Shown here piece after piece: positions 13,528 to 23,499 of a stretch of DNA of 64,000 bases. The DNA lies in NCBI GenBank assembly GCA_024305745.1, contig JAHRBS010000008.1, positions 1,984,001 to 2,048,000 of the forward strand. Reading direction: 5' to 3'. The stretch comes from Polyporus tsugae (taxonomy: Eukaryota; Basidiomycota; Agaricomycetes; Polyporales; Polyporaceae). Below the pieces are notes generated by a model. The model saw only the letters and a program-made list of their open reading frames with translations. It did no database searches and was not told the DNA's origin. Within the stretch, counting starts at the first letter, position 1. The number at the start of each line of letters is the position of its first letter. The translations under genes and the position numbers were made by a program.

Positions 13528-14172
13528 TTAAGCCGCGGGTACCCGAATGGACTGCGTTAACGTTCCCGGAGGAAATTTGCAGAAGCTGTTGCGTAGGGTA
13601 TCAGGGCAGGTAGAGAGCTGGCGGCAGCTATCATGGCCGCATTCAGAATGGTAGCAGAACTCGACGTTATTCGTAGTAGCGGCGAGGCATCTCGTGCCTG
13701 GGGCCTTAAGGCACGTAGCCCCGCCGTTATACACCGTGCATTCCCCTTCAAGTTCACAATGGAAAGTATTGACTAGTTTCTTGCAGTAGATGACTATGGT
13801 GTGCTGAGCGGAGTGCGGGGCGAGCGGGTTGATCGGCTTGCCGATGAAGGTCAGCTCGGCGTCGGTGTTCGCGATCCAGTGCATCATCTGCTCGTGGGAT
13901 ACGACTCGATACATCGCAGGCTTCGTGGTTATCCCGTGAGTCGTAGGTCCTAAGGCTGAATAGAGCGGAAGTACAGTGGTGCGTACCTCGTCCGCAGTGC
14001 CAGTCACAGCTTCGTTCTCAATGGACTGTCACAGATATATTAGCTGAGATGGACGACAGAGATGGATTTAGTATGCACTGCTACTCACTGCAGCAAGCGG
14101 CGTGGTCATACCAACGCTGGTCAAAGCGAGTATGAAGAGGGCGAGACCGGAGAAGTTGTGCGAGAGTTGCAT
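13528..14172 (-). CDS. ten-cysteine secreted protein 1
   Basis: Three exons (14172-14089, 14025-13987, 13920-13528) join in phase to 171 residues. The ATG at 14172 opens a 28-residue signal peptide ending SVGMTTPLAA. The mature protein has VSHEQMMHWIANTDAELTFIG, then a cysteine-rich half with ten cysteines including C-T-V-Y-N-G-G-A-T-C-L, C-G-H-D-S-C and a C-terminal S-F-C. The family is a familiar uncharacterised secreted type in Agaricomycetes; disulfide bonding is inferred from the even cysteine count. A paralogue sits at 18998-19592 with the same exon sizes (84 and 39 nt for the first two), so the gene was duplicated as a genomic segment, not by retroposition. Confidence 0.85.
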
Positions 14173-15130
14173 AGTAGAGATATGACTCGGGTGTGGTCAG
14201 GTCGAGACAACCGTGAGTTGTTCTGGGTCGAAGTGGGAGCACCGTGCTCGTCTTTTATACGTCCGTCGACATACAAATCCGTCGAATGCTAAAAATGTCC
14301 TTGCTTATGCTTCGGTCACTGTGAGTTTACTTCTGACACTGGCCAGCGTTCGAGTGCAGAAGATATGTCCTGCAAGAGCAATGCATGAACCTGAATAGAG
14401 GCCTTTTCAATTTATCATAGTTGCTCCCATTGATTCGCGTCTCATCTGTGAAGCCGTGTGGGTCACCCTGTCAGCCCGACAGTCTCAGTAGCAAGTAAAA
14501 TGCCAACCTTAGAGGGAAAACGAGGTTCCCGGGCATGAATGTCGGCACTATGTTGCGTCAAAGTGTCCTCGAGTCCTCGAGCCATAATATTTTGGCGTCA
14601 TATAACCCGATGACCGGACCTGCTCTGGCATCGTGGCGTTGCGGAACTGCTACCAACGGTCCATATAAGTACAGGTTACGGTCCCCTTCCATTCGTCTGA
14701 CCGGAACGGCGACCGCTACTAAGGCCCTATTTTGTTGGCCGTCCACGTCCTTGCCGGTACCCGCTGCTTCCAATTTTGAAAGCGGAAGGTTTCAACCGTG
14801 GCCGGGCCTAGCGATGGAAAGGAGGGTGACAGATTTAGAGATGCTCCTCCAGCATGGCTTGGACCTCCATGTGGGGAGATATGCAAGCTACGGGATGGTG
14901 CTGGAGTCGCGCTCACTCTCGTTTTAGTTCTTCTTGTTGCATATCATCAGGAGCGCCACGAATGTTATTCGGCCGACGTAACTTTTGCGGCGAGGGACGA
15001 TGAGGAGTGTGCGCCTTTGTGGCCAGTTGGAACGCATCCAACAGTGCCTTGTAACTGAATCATACATAACTTGAGGTGAAATGAATGAGTGAGCGTGAGC
15101 TCACCTTACTATTCGCGTACCTGCCAGTGC
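14173..15130. repeat. upstream flank shared with the second ten-cysteine gene
   Basis: Positions about 14440-14720 and 14960-15060 resemble 19850-20120 and 20260-20400: shared stretches include gacagtctcagt-like sequence, ggttcccgg and a cgttGGAACGCATcCAAC-like block. On the minus strand both copies retain a short similar reading (ALLDAFQLATKAHTPHR here; ASLNAFLRAHNPHR there), so part of an unidentified gene was probably carried along. No intact gene is visible. Confidence 0.55.
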
Positions 15131-15169
15131 CAGTGTGAAAGGAAGTAGTGTAGCATTGCGTCGCCGGCC

Positions 15170-15560
15170 CAGAGAATGTGCAAGGAGCTGGGAACCACGG
15201 CGCCACGTTCGGAGACCGCATCGCGGACAGCTGGATCCGCGACGACGGCATAGTCCAATGGCCCGACCCAGAGAAACTAGAGCGCTCCGGTGGTGCTCAG
15301 TACGGATACGGTATACCTTCGCGAGCAGAGGTCCACCCCATTCCTTTCTCACCTGTTCAGCGCCGCCCCTCCCCGTCCTGAGCACGGGTCACGTATTCTC
15401 ACTGGCGAGATGGCGGGCGAGGTCGAGATCGAGGTCGAGGTGGCGGTTGTTTACGAGTCGCCAGCACTCGTAGATAGGGTCGACGGGTGGACGCTGAGCT
15501 TCCCGCTGCGCAGGATGCCGGAGGATGCTGGAGGAACGAGATGGCGTTTTCCAGCCGTCT
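15170..15560 (+). pseudogene. BTB/POZ gene fragment (middle and C-terminal parts)
   Basis: GDRIADSWIRDDGIVQWPDPEKLERS corresponds to GDRVADGWTREDGTVQRLAPEDLERS of BTB gene 1. After frame changes, VVYESPALVDRVDGWTLSFPL corresponds to VVYETPALLDRPNGWTFRMPL. The BTB domain and the ends are missing and the frame changes at least once. Confidence 0.85.
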
Positions 15561-15970
15561 GATTTGTGCGCGGTGTGCTAGGCGGCCATCACGACGAAGA
15601 GGAACATGCGATTAGGCAAATCCGGAACGGACCGATGTATTTCCGCTGAGATACACGTCGACTACAGCTTTGGAAACCAGTGATCATCGCAGCGGGGCGC
15701 ATGTCGTATTAGTATGAGAGCCGGCTATAGGCATTCAGAAAGAAAGCTAGATGACAAACGGCATTAGCATAACCGTATTGAACCGAGCATGGATGTGGCT
15801 ACAAAAATGATGCTGGGGAATAGGATGACTACGGGACTTACATCGGTCGGAAGCTCACTGGCAACAGAGGTTGGACGAAGTTCGACGCCATTGTCACGGA
15901 AACCTAAGGGGGAAAAGTCGAGAACAATTGGTATCAGTCACTGTCGAAGTCGAGGAGGTGGATCACCTCA
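15561..15970. other. intergenic between a BTB fragment and BTB gene 2
   Basis: No gene recognised; it is the 3' flank of the minus-strand BTB gene. Confidence 0.4.
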
Positions 15971-17029
15971 CTATTTCGTGGCAGATGCATCCCACCCTTC
16001 CACAGTCAAATCAAAAAGAGCGGGCAGCTCTTTCCAAAATGCGGCGCGCTCAGTCTTGCAGCATGCTTTGAGCATATCCACGCACTCTCCGCAGATAGAG
16101 TACTTGTTGACCGAGTCCCAGGGGTTCAAAGGGAGATGACCCTTCGCTAGCGGCTTTATGTCGCGCGAGTACATCTTGGGCAGCTCCTCATCACAGTGGA
16201 TGCCGGAGCAATCTGTAGACGGTTCCGTATCGAAGACCCGAGTGAGCATATGTTCAGCCTTCCGGCGCAGTGTTGCGTAGCCCTCTATGATACGACGGAG
16301 GTCGTCCGGTTCGAGATACTGCTGAGTCCCGTCCTCGAGAGCCCAGCCGTTCACCACGTCTCCGCGGACAAAAGTGGCGTTGTAGAAGGCGACAGGAAGT
16401 AGGGCGGGCATGTCAAGGAGGCGCGCGAGATGAATCATCTCGATCCCACAACCGTCGGGTACTTTGAAGACGGGTTTCTTGTTCAACCACGACGAGAAAT
16501 CGGAGACAAAGTAGGTTTTCAGCGCGGACACTGCCTGACCCTGCACATCGTCGATTTGGTACTTGTGGCCAAGACGGACAAGGGCAGAAAGCTGGTGGAG
16601 GGATAGGTCGTTGCGCTGGTGAGTGACGTATACACTGATCAAGTGTATCAGCAATAAAGAAGGGGATGTTCTAGAAGAAGCAGAAACGAACTATCTGTGT
16701 CTGTTAGGAAGTAGTGCTCGGAGGAGGTGCCTGAGGTCTTGGAGAGAGTCGGAGAGGTGTACAACCAGGACGCCGTCTAACAGCTGAGACGAGTCGGAGC
16801 TGGCGGATGAGAAGATGTCTGAGAAAATTGGTGATTGCTCGGAGAGAAGACCCTGGTAGACTTTGAAGCCGACCCCGCCAGCGACCAGAACAATGTTTCC
16901 ATCGGCGAGCCAGAATTCTGCGTCGTGCATCAGGTCTTCCTGCAGCGAGTTTGAATGGTCTGAAGAGGTAGAGGTATCTTCAATATCGGTTCTTGGACGT
17001 TTGGCGGCTCTCTCGCGCTCCTCTGACAT
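15971..17029 (-). CDS. BTB/POZ domain protein 2
   Basis: Two exons, 17029-16692 and 16634-15971, give 333 residues. I chose the ATG at 17029 (MSEERERAAKRPR) because sister genes also begin with a short KRPR-type stretch; the open frame upstream is leader or untranslated sequence. The BTB core is LADGNIVLVAGGVGFKVYQG, LLSEQSPIFSDIF and VVHLSDSLQDLRHLLRALL. Exon 2 has LVRLGHKYQIDDVQGQAV and the tail with CGECVDMLKACCK. The intron sits at the same place as in BTB gene 1, right after the BTB domain. The KRPR motif may be a nuclear localisation signal, which is inference. Confidence 0.92.
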
Positions 17030-17400
17030 GATGGGAAACGGGATCAGAGAGTCAGAGACTGCCTGGGTGACCGTCAAGTTGAACCTCTCCTCCCACTGCC
17101 AGCACACCAAGAGGCGCTTATTTCCGGAGCTTCGGGCCGCAAATGACCAGGTTCGATGGCAAAAGGTTCGAGTATACATAGTCGCAGTACATATACTGGA
17201 GAGCGACTCCATCCCACACAGAGTTAAAAACGAATGATGTGGAATTTGGAGAATAAAAAAGTGGATTTGTACACAGTGTCGTTTTCGCTTGCGTCTAGCA
17301 GAGCTGTGAATGGGAAGTTGTATGAAAGATGGCAATATATGATGAAGTCTGCCGTAGACATGAGCAAATATTCAACTCGGGGACTCGGCTCGGAAGACGC
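17030..17400. promoter_or_regulatory. promoter region of BTB gene 2 / 3' flank of BTB gene 3
   Basis: No separate gene is seen. The rightward BTB gene ends at 17401 and the next begins at 17029, both on the minus strand. Confidence 0.4.
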
Positions 17401-18500
17401 TTACCAAGTCGTCTGTGGCGCCGCGGCAACCCACCCATCCACCTTCAAGCCAAAGATTGTAGGCAAGAGGTCCCACAACGCCCGCCGTTCCGCCGTGCTA
17501 CGCTCCTCCAGCGTCTTCGCACACGCCTCGCAGAACGAGTACTTCGTCGCCCACTGATGGATCATGCCCTTCCACGAATGAAGCAGTTTGAAGTTCATCG
17601 GCTTGCAGATCTTCACTTCCTGATGGTAGGCGCGAGTCACCGGCCCATGGCAATGCATCACCCGTACGCCATATGAAGGATCCACGTCGAAGACGCGGGA
17701 GAGCATGAGCGCTGCACGCTGGCGCAGAGCCCCGTAGCCGTTGATCAGCCGTTTGAGGTCGCTGTTGTCGAGAGTGTGGAGGGACCCGTCCTCCCGACGC
17801 CACCCATCGACGATGAACCCGCCTGCCAAGGAGCATGTGTAGAACGCGGTGGGGAGCATCTTCGGCTCGTCGACCAAGCGAGCGAGGGAGATGACCTCGA
17901 TTCCGGAACTGACTAACGTCGTCCCGATGACGCGCTGACTCTCCCTCTTCTCCCAGACTTGGAAATCGGATGCGTAGGAGACCCGGAGGGCGGCGATAGC
18001 TTGCTTCTGCACGTCCTCGATCTGGTACTTGTGGGCGAGACGTATCAGCGCTGACAGCTGGTGGATGGTGAAGTCGCCAAATTCAGACTTGAAAACACTT
18101 GATGTACGTCAGCAAAATCAACGCGACACCTAGTAATATATAAGACGCACCTCCGTTGAGTGCTGGGGACGAGGGCACGAAGGAGATGTCTCAAGTCCTC
18201 CGAAGAGTCCATCAGGTGCACGGTCGGCACGCCACCGAAGTGGGCACAGGAGTTCGAGCTTGCTACGGCGAACATGTCCGCGAAGATTGGTGATTGAGCT
18301 GCTAGGAGGCCCCTGTACACCTTGAACATGACGCGTCCCTGCGACACAAGAACAATGTTTCCATCGTTGAGCCACAGCTCTTCGTCGCGGGGAGCGCCTT
18401 CGAGCGAATCGGAGTCCTCGAAGTTGTCGCTAATGCTAGAGGCTCCTTCGTGCTCCATTCGAGGACGCTTAGGTGCTCTGGGGTTGGTCGTGTCGGACAT
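17401..18500 (-). CDS. BTB/POZ domain protein 3
   Basis: Exons 18500-18151 and 18097-17401 give 348 residues; the intron of 53 nt keeps phase. The start MSDTTNPRAPKRPRMEHEG carries the same KRPR motif as gene 2. The BTB core is LNDGNIVLVSQGRVMFKVYR, LLAAQSPIFADMF and VHLMDSSEDLRHLLRALV. The second exon begins FGDFTIHQLSALIRLAHKYQ and continues LARLVDEPKMLPTAFYTCSLAGG, ending in a CEAC-containing tail. It is closer to gene 2 than to gene 1 in orientation and motif content, pointing to a local tandem duplication. Confidence 0.92.
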
Positions 18501-18997
18501 GATGGTAATGGTCGAAGGCAAGCTTAATCTGCATCGCGTCGCTCGTTGTCGAGAACAAAGACGAGTGGCGTTGTGGAACAACGCGGCCCGGACTATTTAG
18601 ACGCCAGAATGACAACTTCGAGTTTGTTGAATGCCACGATTAAACTTGTCGGATTGGAAAGCAAATGACTTGAACTTGTCGAAGGAACAAGACCCGTCGC
18701 TGCTTCCTTCGCCGGCCCCTTGAATACCCATACAAATCCACAACTGTGACTCGTTAATTCCTTCATCTGCAGCAATCGTACATGAGATAGATTGATTACA
18801 CACAACTTGAAGAGCACATCGGTTGGCATATCGCGAATACCATATTCCTATTCCTACGCCGGCAGAGTATCAAACATTCATCATATCGATTCTATTGAAT
18901 TGCGAGCAATGACTGCTACGACGTTCGCCATTTCCCTAGAGAGGTGTCAGCATTGTGTCCACAAGTGTCCGAATCCCGGCGGACAATACTACCTTCG
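18501..18997. other. intergenic
   Basis: Contains the promoter side of BTB gene 3 and the 3' flank of the second ten-cysteine gene. No gene seen. Confidence 0.4.
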
Positions 18998-19592
18998 TCA
19001 AGCCGTCGAGACCAAGATAGACTGGGTATCGGGAGTGTAGCAGAACCCGTTGTCCATGCGCATACCACACGTAGAGAGCTGGTTGCAGCTATGGCCGCAT
19101 CCAGAACGGTCGCAGAACCCGACGTTTTTTGTGGCGGCGATGCAGTTCGTGTCCGGAGCGGTAAGGCACGTAGCCTCGCCGTTATACACTGTGCATGGCC
19201 CCCCACAAACATTGTCTGCGCGTGTGCTGCAGTAAACGACCATGGTGATCTGCGCGGAGCGCAGGACAAGCGGGTTTTTTTGCTTGCCGATGAAAGTCAG
19301 CTCGGCATCGGTGCTCGCGATCCAGCGTATTATCTGCTCGTGGGATACGAGGTATGTTGCAGGCTTCCGGGTTTAGTGAGTGAGTCCAAACCTGGACAGA
19401 GGAAAATCAGTGTGCGTACCTCGCCTGCGGCGACGGTCGCAGCTTCGTTCCCCCTGGGCTGTAGATATATTAGTTGATGTGGACGGCACGGATTTAAGCA
19501 TTACTCACTGCAGCAAGTGGCGTGGTCATGCCAACGCTAGCCAGCGCAAGTATGACCAGAGCCAGAATGGAGAAGCCTTGCGAGAGCTGCAC
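18998..19592 (-). pseudogene. ten-cysteine secreted protein 2, start codon lost
   Basis: Paralogue of the 13.5-14.2 kb gene with identical architecture: exons 19592-19509 (84 nt), 19458-19420 (39 nt), 19363-18998. The signal peptide reads VQLSQGFSILALVILALASVGMTTPLAA, and all ten cysteines are kept (CTVYNGEATCL, CGHSCNQLSTC, NGFC). The codon aligned with the first gene's ATG is GTG (19590-19592), with an in-frame TGA upstream and no nearby in-frame ATG before the signal peptide. A run of seven A/T at about 19276-19282 is still in frame. The rest is uninterrupted, so the loss is recent, or translation starts unusually. Confidence 0.75.
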
Positions 19593-20947
19593 AGTAGAGA
19601 TACAGCTCGTCGAAAGACTAGTGCTGAGAGGAGGTCAGGTAGAGACAACAAGTTGTCCGGGGTTGAAGTGAGAGCACGGCTCTCATCTGTTATACATCCG
19701 TGGACACACAAAAATCATGGTTCAGTCATTCGTACCACTTCTGACTGTGGTAGGCAGATGATGTATTCTGGGAGCGCAAGGGATGAACCCACATGATCAC
19801 CTCATCAAGCTACCATAGTTGCTTCGATGCTTCACATTCCGCCTGGACATCCTAGTGGACTCGGATACCGTCAGTCAGATAGTCTCAGTCCGCTAGTCAA
19901 ATGTTAACCTAACCTGAGGTCGCATCGGATATCCTGTTCGAACATGCGGTTCCCGGATACGGACATTGACTCTCAGCTACGTCAAAATGCCCTTGAACCA
20001 TGATATTCAGGCGTTTCTAAAGCCGAACCCGATCGGACCTTCTGTGTCCTCTTGCCCTTACCGAACTGCCAACAGAATATACCGGTTACTGTACTCTTCC
20101 ACTCACCCAACTGGAACGGTCCGAGTCGCTGGACCCGAATTTGCTGTATGTACCTCCTCCTTTCTGAAGTTTGTTCCAATGACGGCCGGGACTCAGATAC
20201 ATAGGGACCCTGTCCAGAATGGATTCAGAGATGAGATGCCCCGTTGCCGATAAGGTTGCGCCACAGATGTGATTCGGACGACCCGGTGAGGATTGTGCGC
20301 CCGCAGGAACGCATTCAACGAAGCATTGCAATCAAGCCGTGCGTGATTCAGTGTAAGGCATATGCGAGAGAGCCAACCAGGGCGAGCTCACCTTGTGCAT
20401 AAGGAGCGCGGGCCCCCAGCATGCCTCACGCCGAGTTCTCGACATCGTCAAATGGAAGGTTCAGTGTGGAATACGGCCAGCTGACGACACCAAGTTACGT
20501 ATGAGCGAATTGGGAGATGTACCGGTTGGCTACAATGGGGTAGGCTGTGATTCGTGTTCATGGAGGCGACCCCTGCCATAACTTCTCTCGTCTAGTCCAC
20601 GCTCGTGCCCAAATTCTGCCGCCTGACTCTCCGAAACGACTATTGAGGCGATCCATGCACCCAGTGACCTCGACTGTCTCCTCGTCCAACACAATGAAAC
20701 GCATGACTTTCAAGAGTGGGTTGTTTGTCGTGACGTATGAGGCGGAATGCATGCCAGGTGGTGTAGTGCGCGATCGTTGAGACCTGAGGAGTCGACGCGG
20801 ATGGGCCGCTGAGAGACGTCGGGGACCATGACGGCCCAGAACTCGTCCCCGTCAATGGTCGCCGGGCTGAATATATGAGTGGTGAGGGAAGTTGAACATT
20901 GAAGTTGAACTTTGAGGTGATAAAGGCTGTGCCGCACCTTTGGGCGC
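19593..20947. other. flank duplicated from the first ten-cysteine locus, plus unassigned minus-strand reading
   Basis: 19850-20400 resembles 14440-15060. Further on, the minus strand has two suggestive readings, DGDEFWAVMVPDVSQRPIRV (near 20790-20855) and KVMRFIVLDEETVEVTGC (near 20660-20715), in different frames. They may be exons of an unidentified or decayed gene; I could not join them into a model. Confidence 0.35.
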
Positions 20948-20984
20948 TTGCTCTCTCTTCCCGCGGTCGGTCCACTGTCCCCTC

Positions 20985-22416
20985 TCTTCGACTGGAACGG
21001 TCACCCTATAAATCACCGTCTGCACGTGGATCTCGTTCCCCACCTGATCATGTCGCGTGTCGATAACTTACTGTCTCCGGTGCCCCTCAAGTCGGACTTT
21101 ACACATCCCAGTCCCTCCGTCGTCAGCGCATACAGCATCTGTCGCTTGGCCTCGCTCGTCGTCGACCCAATCCAGCATCAACGGCCGCCCAACGACGAGA
21201 CCGTGAGGGCGAAGCTGATCCACATTCGCATTCTCGGACATCTTCTCTCTCAGTCTCATTTTCTTTCGGACACAGCCATCTCCGAGGTGGCGAGAGCTAT
21301 TCATCTCCTGCCGAAAGGGGCCGACGGGAACAGACGAAACCGATGTGGAGGAGTTGAATAAGTTGGGGGAGTTCTACATGAACTACCTCTTACGGCCGTG
21401 TGAGTGTCAAACCGCCCTGACTGAGGTTCGACTGTCAGTGTCTGATGCAGCGGTGATTCAGTTCGCAGATTCAAGGGCCCTGCCGGTACCCCCGACATAT
21501 CGACACCCCCTTCCGATTCCGACGTATCGGCGCCCCTTTCCGAGGAGTCATTCCAGCTCACGGAAGACGAGGTCGCCCAGATGCTCACTGAGACCCCCAA
21601 GAGTTATGCTACTTGGAGAAAGCTGGTATGTCATGTGGGATGCATTTCGTTCACGTCTCGCTGCTCTCACACTGCTTGCAGGCAAAGCACCGCGAGAATC
21701 ATCGATGCATAGTGACGCGTATACTCGACCTACCATTCGCCGAAGGACTCCACACTCTAACTGGTGAGGTATACCGGGGGGGCGTTCCTACCTCAAGTTT
21801 TGTCGTATGTTTGCGGAGTCGACCTACATGGACATCGGGGGCGAAGAGAATGAGGTACGCACTCTCTTCGTCCTACGCCGGATATTCCATTGAACTCTCT
21901 CTGAAGGATGAGGATGAATACCGCCGTAATGTGTGGGATGTTTTGAAGAGCTTCGGCTATACCGACATTGTCAACCACCTCGCAACCCCTGATAACGTCC
22001 ATTCGCTTGAGAATGTCATGATGATGACATCCGACTTGCGCCATAACTTCGACCGACTTAGTATGTGGCTTGAACCCATTGAGGTGCGTCGTCCACTCTC
22101 ATCTATTGTACTCCAACCCAACGGTGGTTAGGATGCACCGAATCGCTACCGAATCTGCTCCATATGGGACCTATACGAGGTCACTGTGGGGCAGGAGGTC
22201 ACCTTCCACTCGACCGACCCCCGCTTACCGCTGCCAAACCGCGAATTCCTACGCATACATGCGGCATGCTGTAGGGTGGCGCACTTGGCCGGCGCATCAT
22301 ACCTCTTCCGCAAGCTCGAGGAGGACATGGAATCTGACTCCGATTCGGGAATGGGAGCGCCGGAGATCGCAAGAGCGCTACACGCTCATCTGGAGCATCT
22401 CTCTGGCTGCAACTGA
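20985..22416 (+). CDS. HNH_2-type nuclease-domain protein, copy 2, probably degenerate
   Basis: Blocks in order: HPINHRLHVDLVPHL; VVSAYSICRLASLVVD; IRILGHLLSQSHFLSDTAIS; VEELNKLGEFYMNYLLRP; FQLTEDEVAQMLTETPK; AKHRENHRCIVTRILDLP (after an intron 21626-21681); CRMFAESTYMDIGGE; VWDVLKSFGYTDIVNHL; VHSLENVMMMTSDLRHNFDRL; then, after an intron 22084-22131, VTFHSTDPRLPLPNREFL and RIHAACCRVAHLAGA, ending at TGA 22414-22416. HNH_2 proteins use a metal-binding histidine in A-H-I-F-x-E-S; here it is arginine. I see no convincing ATG at the start, and the frame changes near 21320 without a good intron. Catalytic activity is doubtful. Confidence 0.6.
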
Positions 22417-22805
22417 GACAGGACGACGCCGAGCGATGCATGGCATCGGCGGCGATAGATAGTTGTGTCGCGAGCTGGAGCTGGCACTGTCGGTGGCGTT
22501 CAGCGCACAACGTACCTTCCCTCCCGTGGCCTACGCTGGGTGCGCGCGCCGGGCGGAGGGGGCTCACTCCCAACCGACCGACGATCTCATCTCGTTCCGG
22601 CATCCCTTATTCACAGACGAGCAGGGGCCAGTGCTTGCGCGCAACCCAGTCAGCCAGTCTCGCGAGTCCTTTCGATGGCAGCCCTGGCCCTTCTAGGCAG
22701 CTCTTCAAGGACGTCTTCCGTCCTTCATGCTCTCCCGCATGGTCCTTTACAACCTGTGCTCGCTCAAGGATGGAGTCGAGAGGGCCTTTGCTTCCAGCTT
22801 TGCCA
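22417..22805. other. intergenic
   Basis: Overlapping GC-rich ORFs disagree and have no motif. No gene recognised. Confidence 0.4.
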
Positions 22806-23155
22806 CGAAGGCCGCCTCCTCGAGCCCACGCTCGTGGATGATGACCTAACTAATAGGCTGGCGACGATGAAATTGTGAAGGCTGTGGTCACGGAGGACTG
22901 GTGGTTCAAGAAGCGGCAATGGACAGACGCAGACGTGGACGCGGACGATTCGGGAGGGCGAGGGCGGCAGCAAGATGCCGCCGCCAGCCGAGGACGAATA
23001 GCCGCAGGTCTTAGAAACGGAGATCTCAAGGGCGGGCTGCTCATGTTTGCGCAGCTCAAGAGGAGTTTGCCCAAGAACGCGAAGCAAGAGCTGAAAACGT
23101 CGGCAGAGGAGTAGGACGTGGAAAGTGCCGCGGCGCAGGAGACTGTGCATGTACG
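22806..23155 (+). pseudogene. BUD13 fragment 1
   Basis: Matches the middle of the intact BUD13 gene at 56.7-57.7 kb over some 300 nt: TEDWWFKKRQWTDAD corresponds to [30 protein letters not shown] to [15 protein letters not shown], and the tail to [15 protein letters not shown]. An in-frame stop follows the EE of the SAEE block, and a stop lies within the Pro-rich part. Exon-internal only, no promoter or ends. Confidence 0.85.
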
Positions 23156-23499
23156 TGCGGAATTACATCTCGAATCTCATTTTGGCATGCTGTGCTTTAG
23201 TAGACGTTCGGAGCCAGAATCGGATGTGAAAAAAAGGGACTTCACGGGTTCCTGAAACCCGAGGTTTTCGTATCCGCTCCCAACTCCGAACATCTGGTCA
23301 GGAGACTAATAGCTGTGCTTCTCAAAGCATATGACAACAGGCTCCGAGCGCAAGCACTAGGCTGCTTTCAGGTGATGGTGGTCGCCGCGGAGCGTGTCGA
23401 TCCCGCATCGCCATCGTATAAATAATAAATATCAGAGCATGCGGACGTGGTGTGTGGCCCATCGTATTCTATCCTCTTCTTAGTACTGACGACCCTCCA
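23156..23499. other. intergenic, lysophospholipase promoter
   Basis: No gene recognised. An AT-rich motif (tataaataataaat) lies at about 23417-23430, roughly 70-80 nt before the start codon. Confidence 0.4.

Noticed and set aside
19263..19285. Homopolymer A7 as a frameshift in the second ten-cysteine gene
   Set aside because: The frame across it agrees with the paralogue (GKQKNP against GKPINP), so it is not a break.
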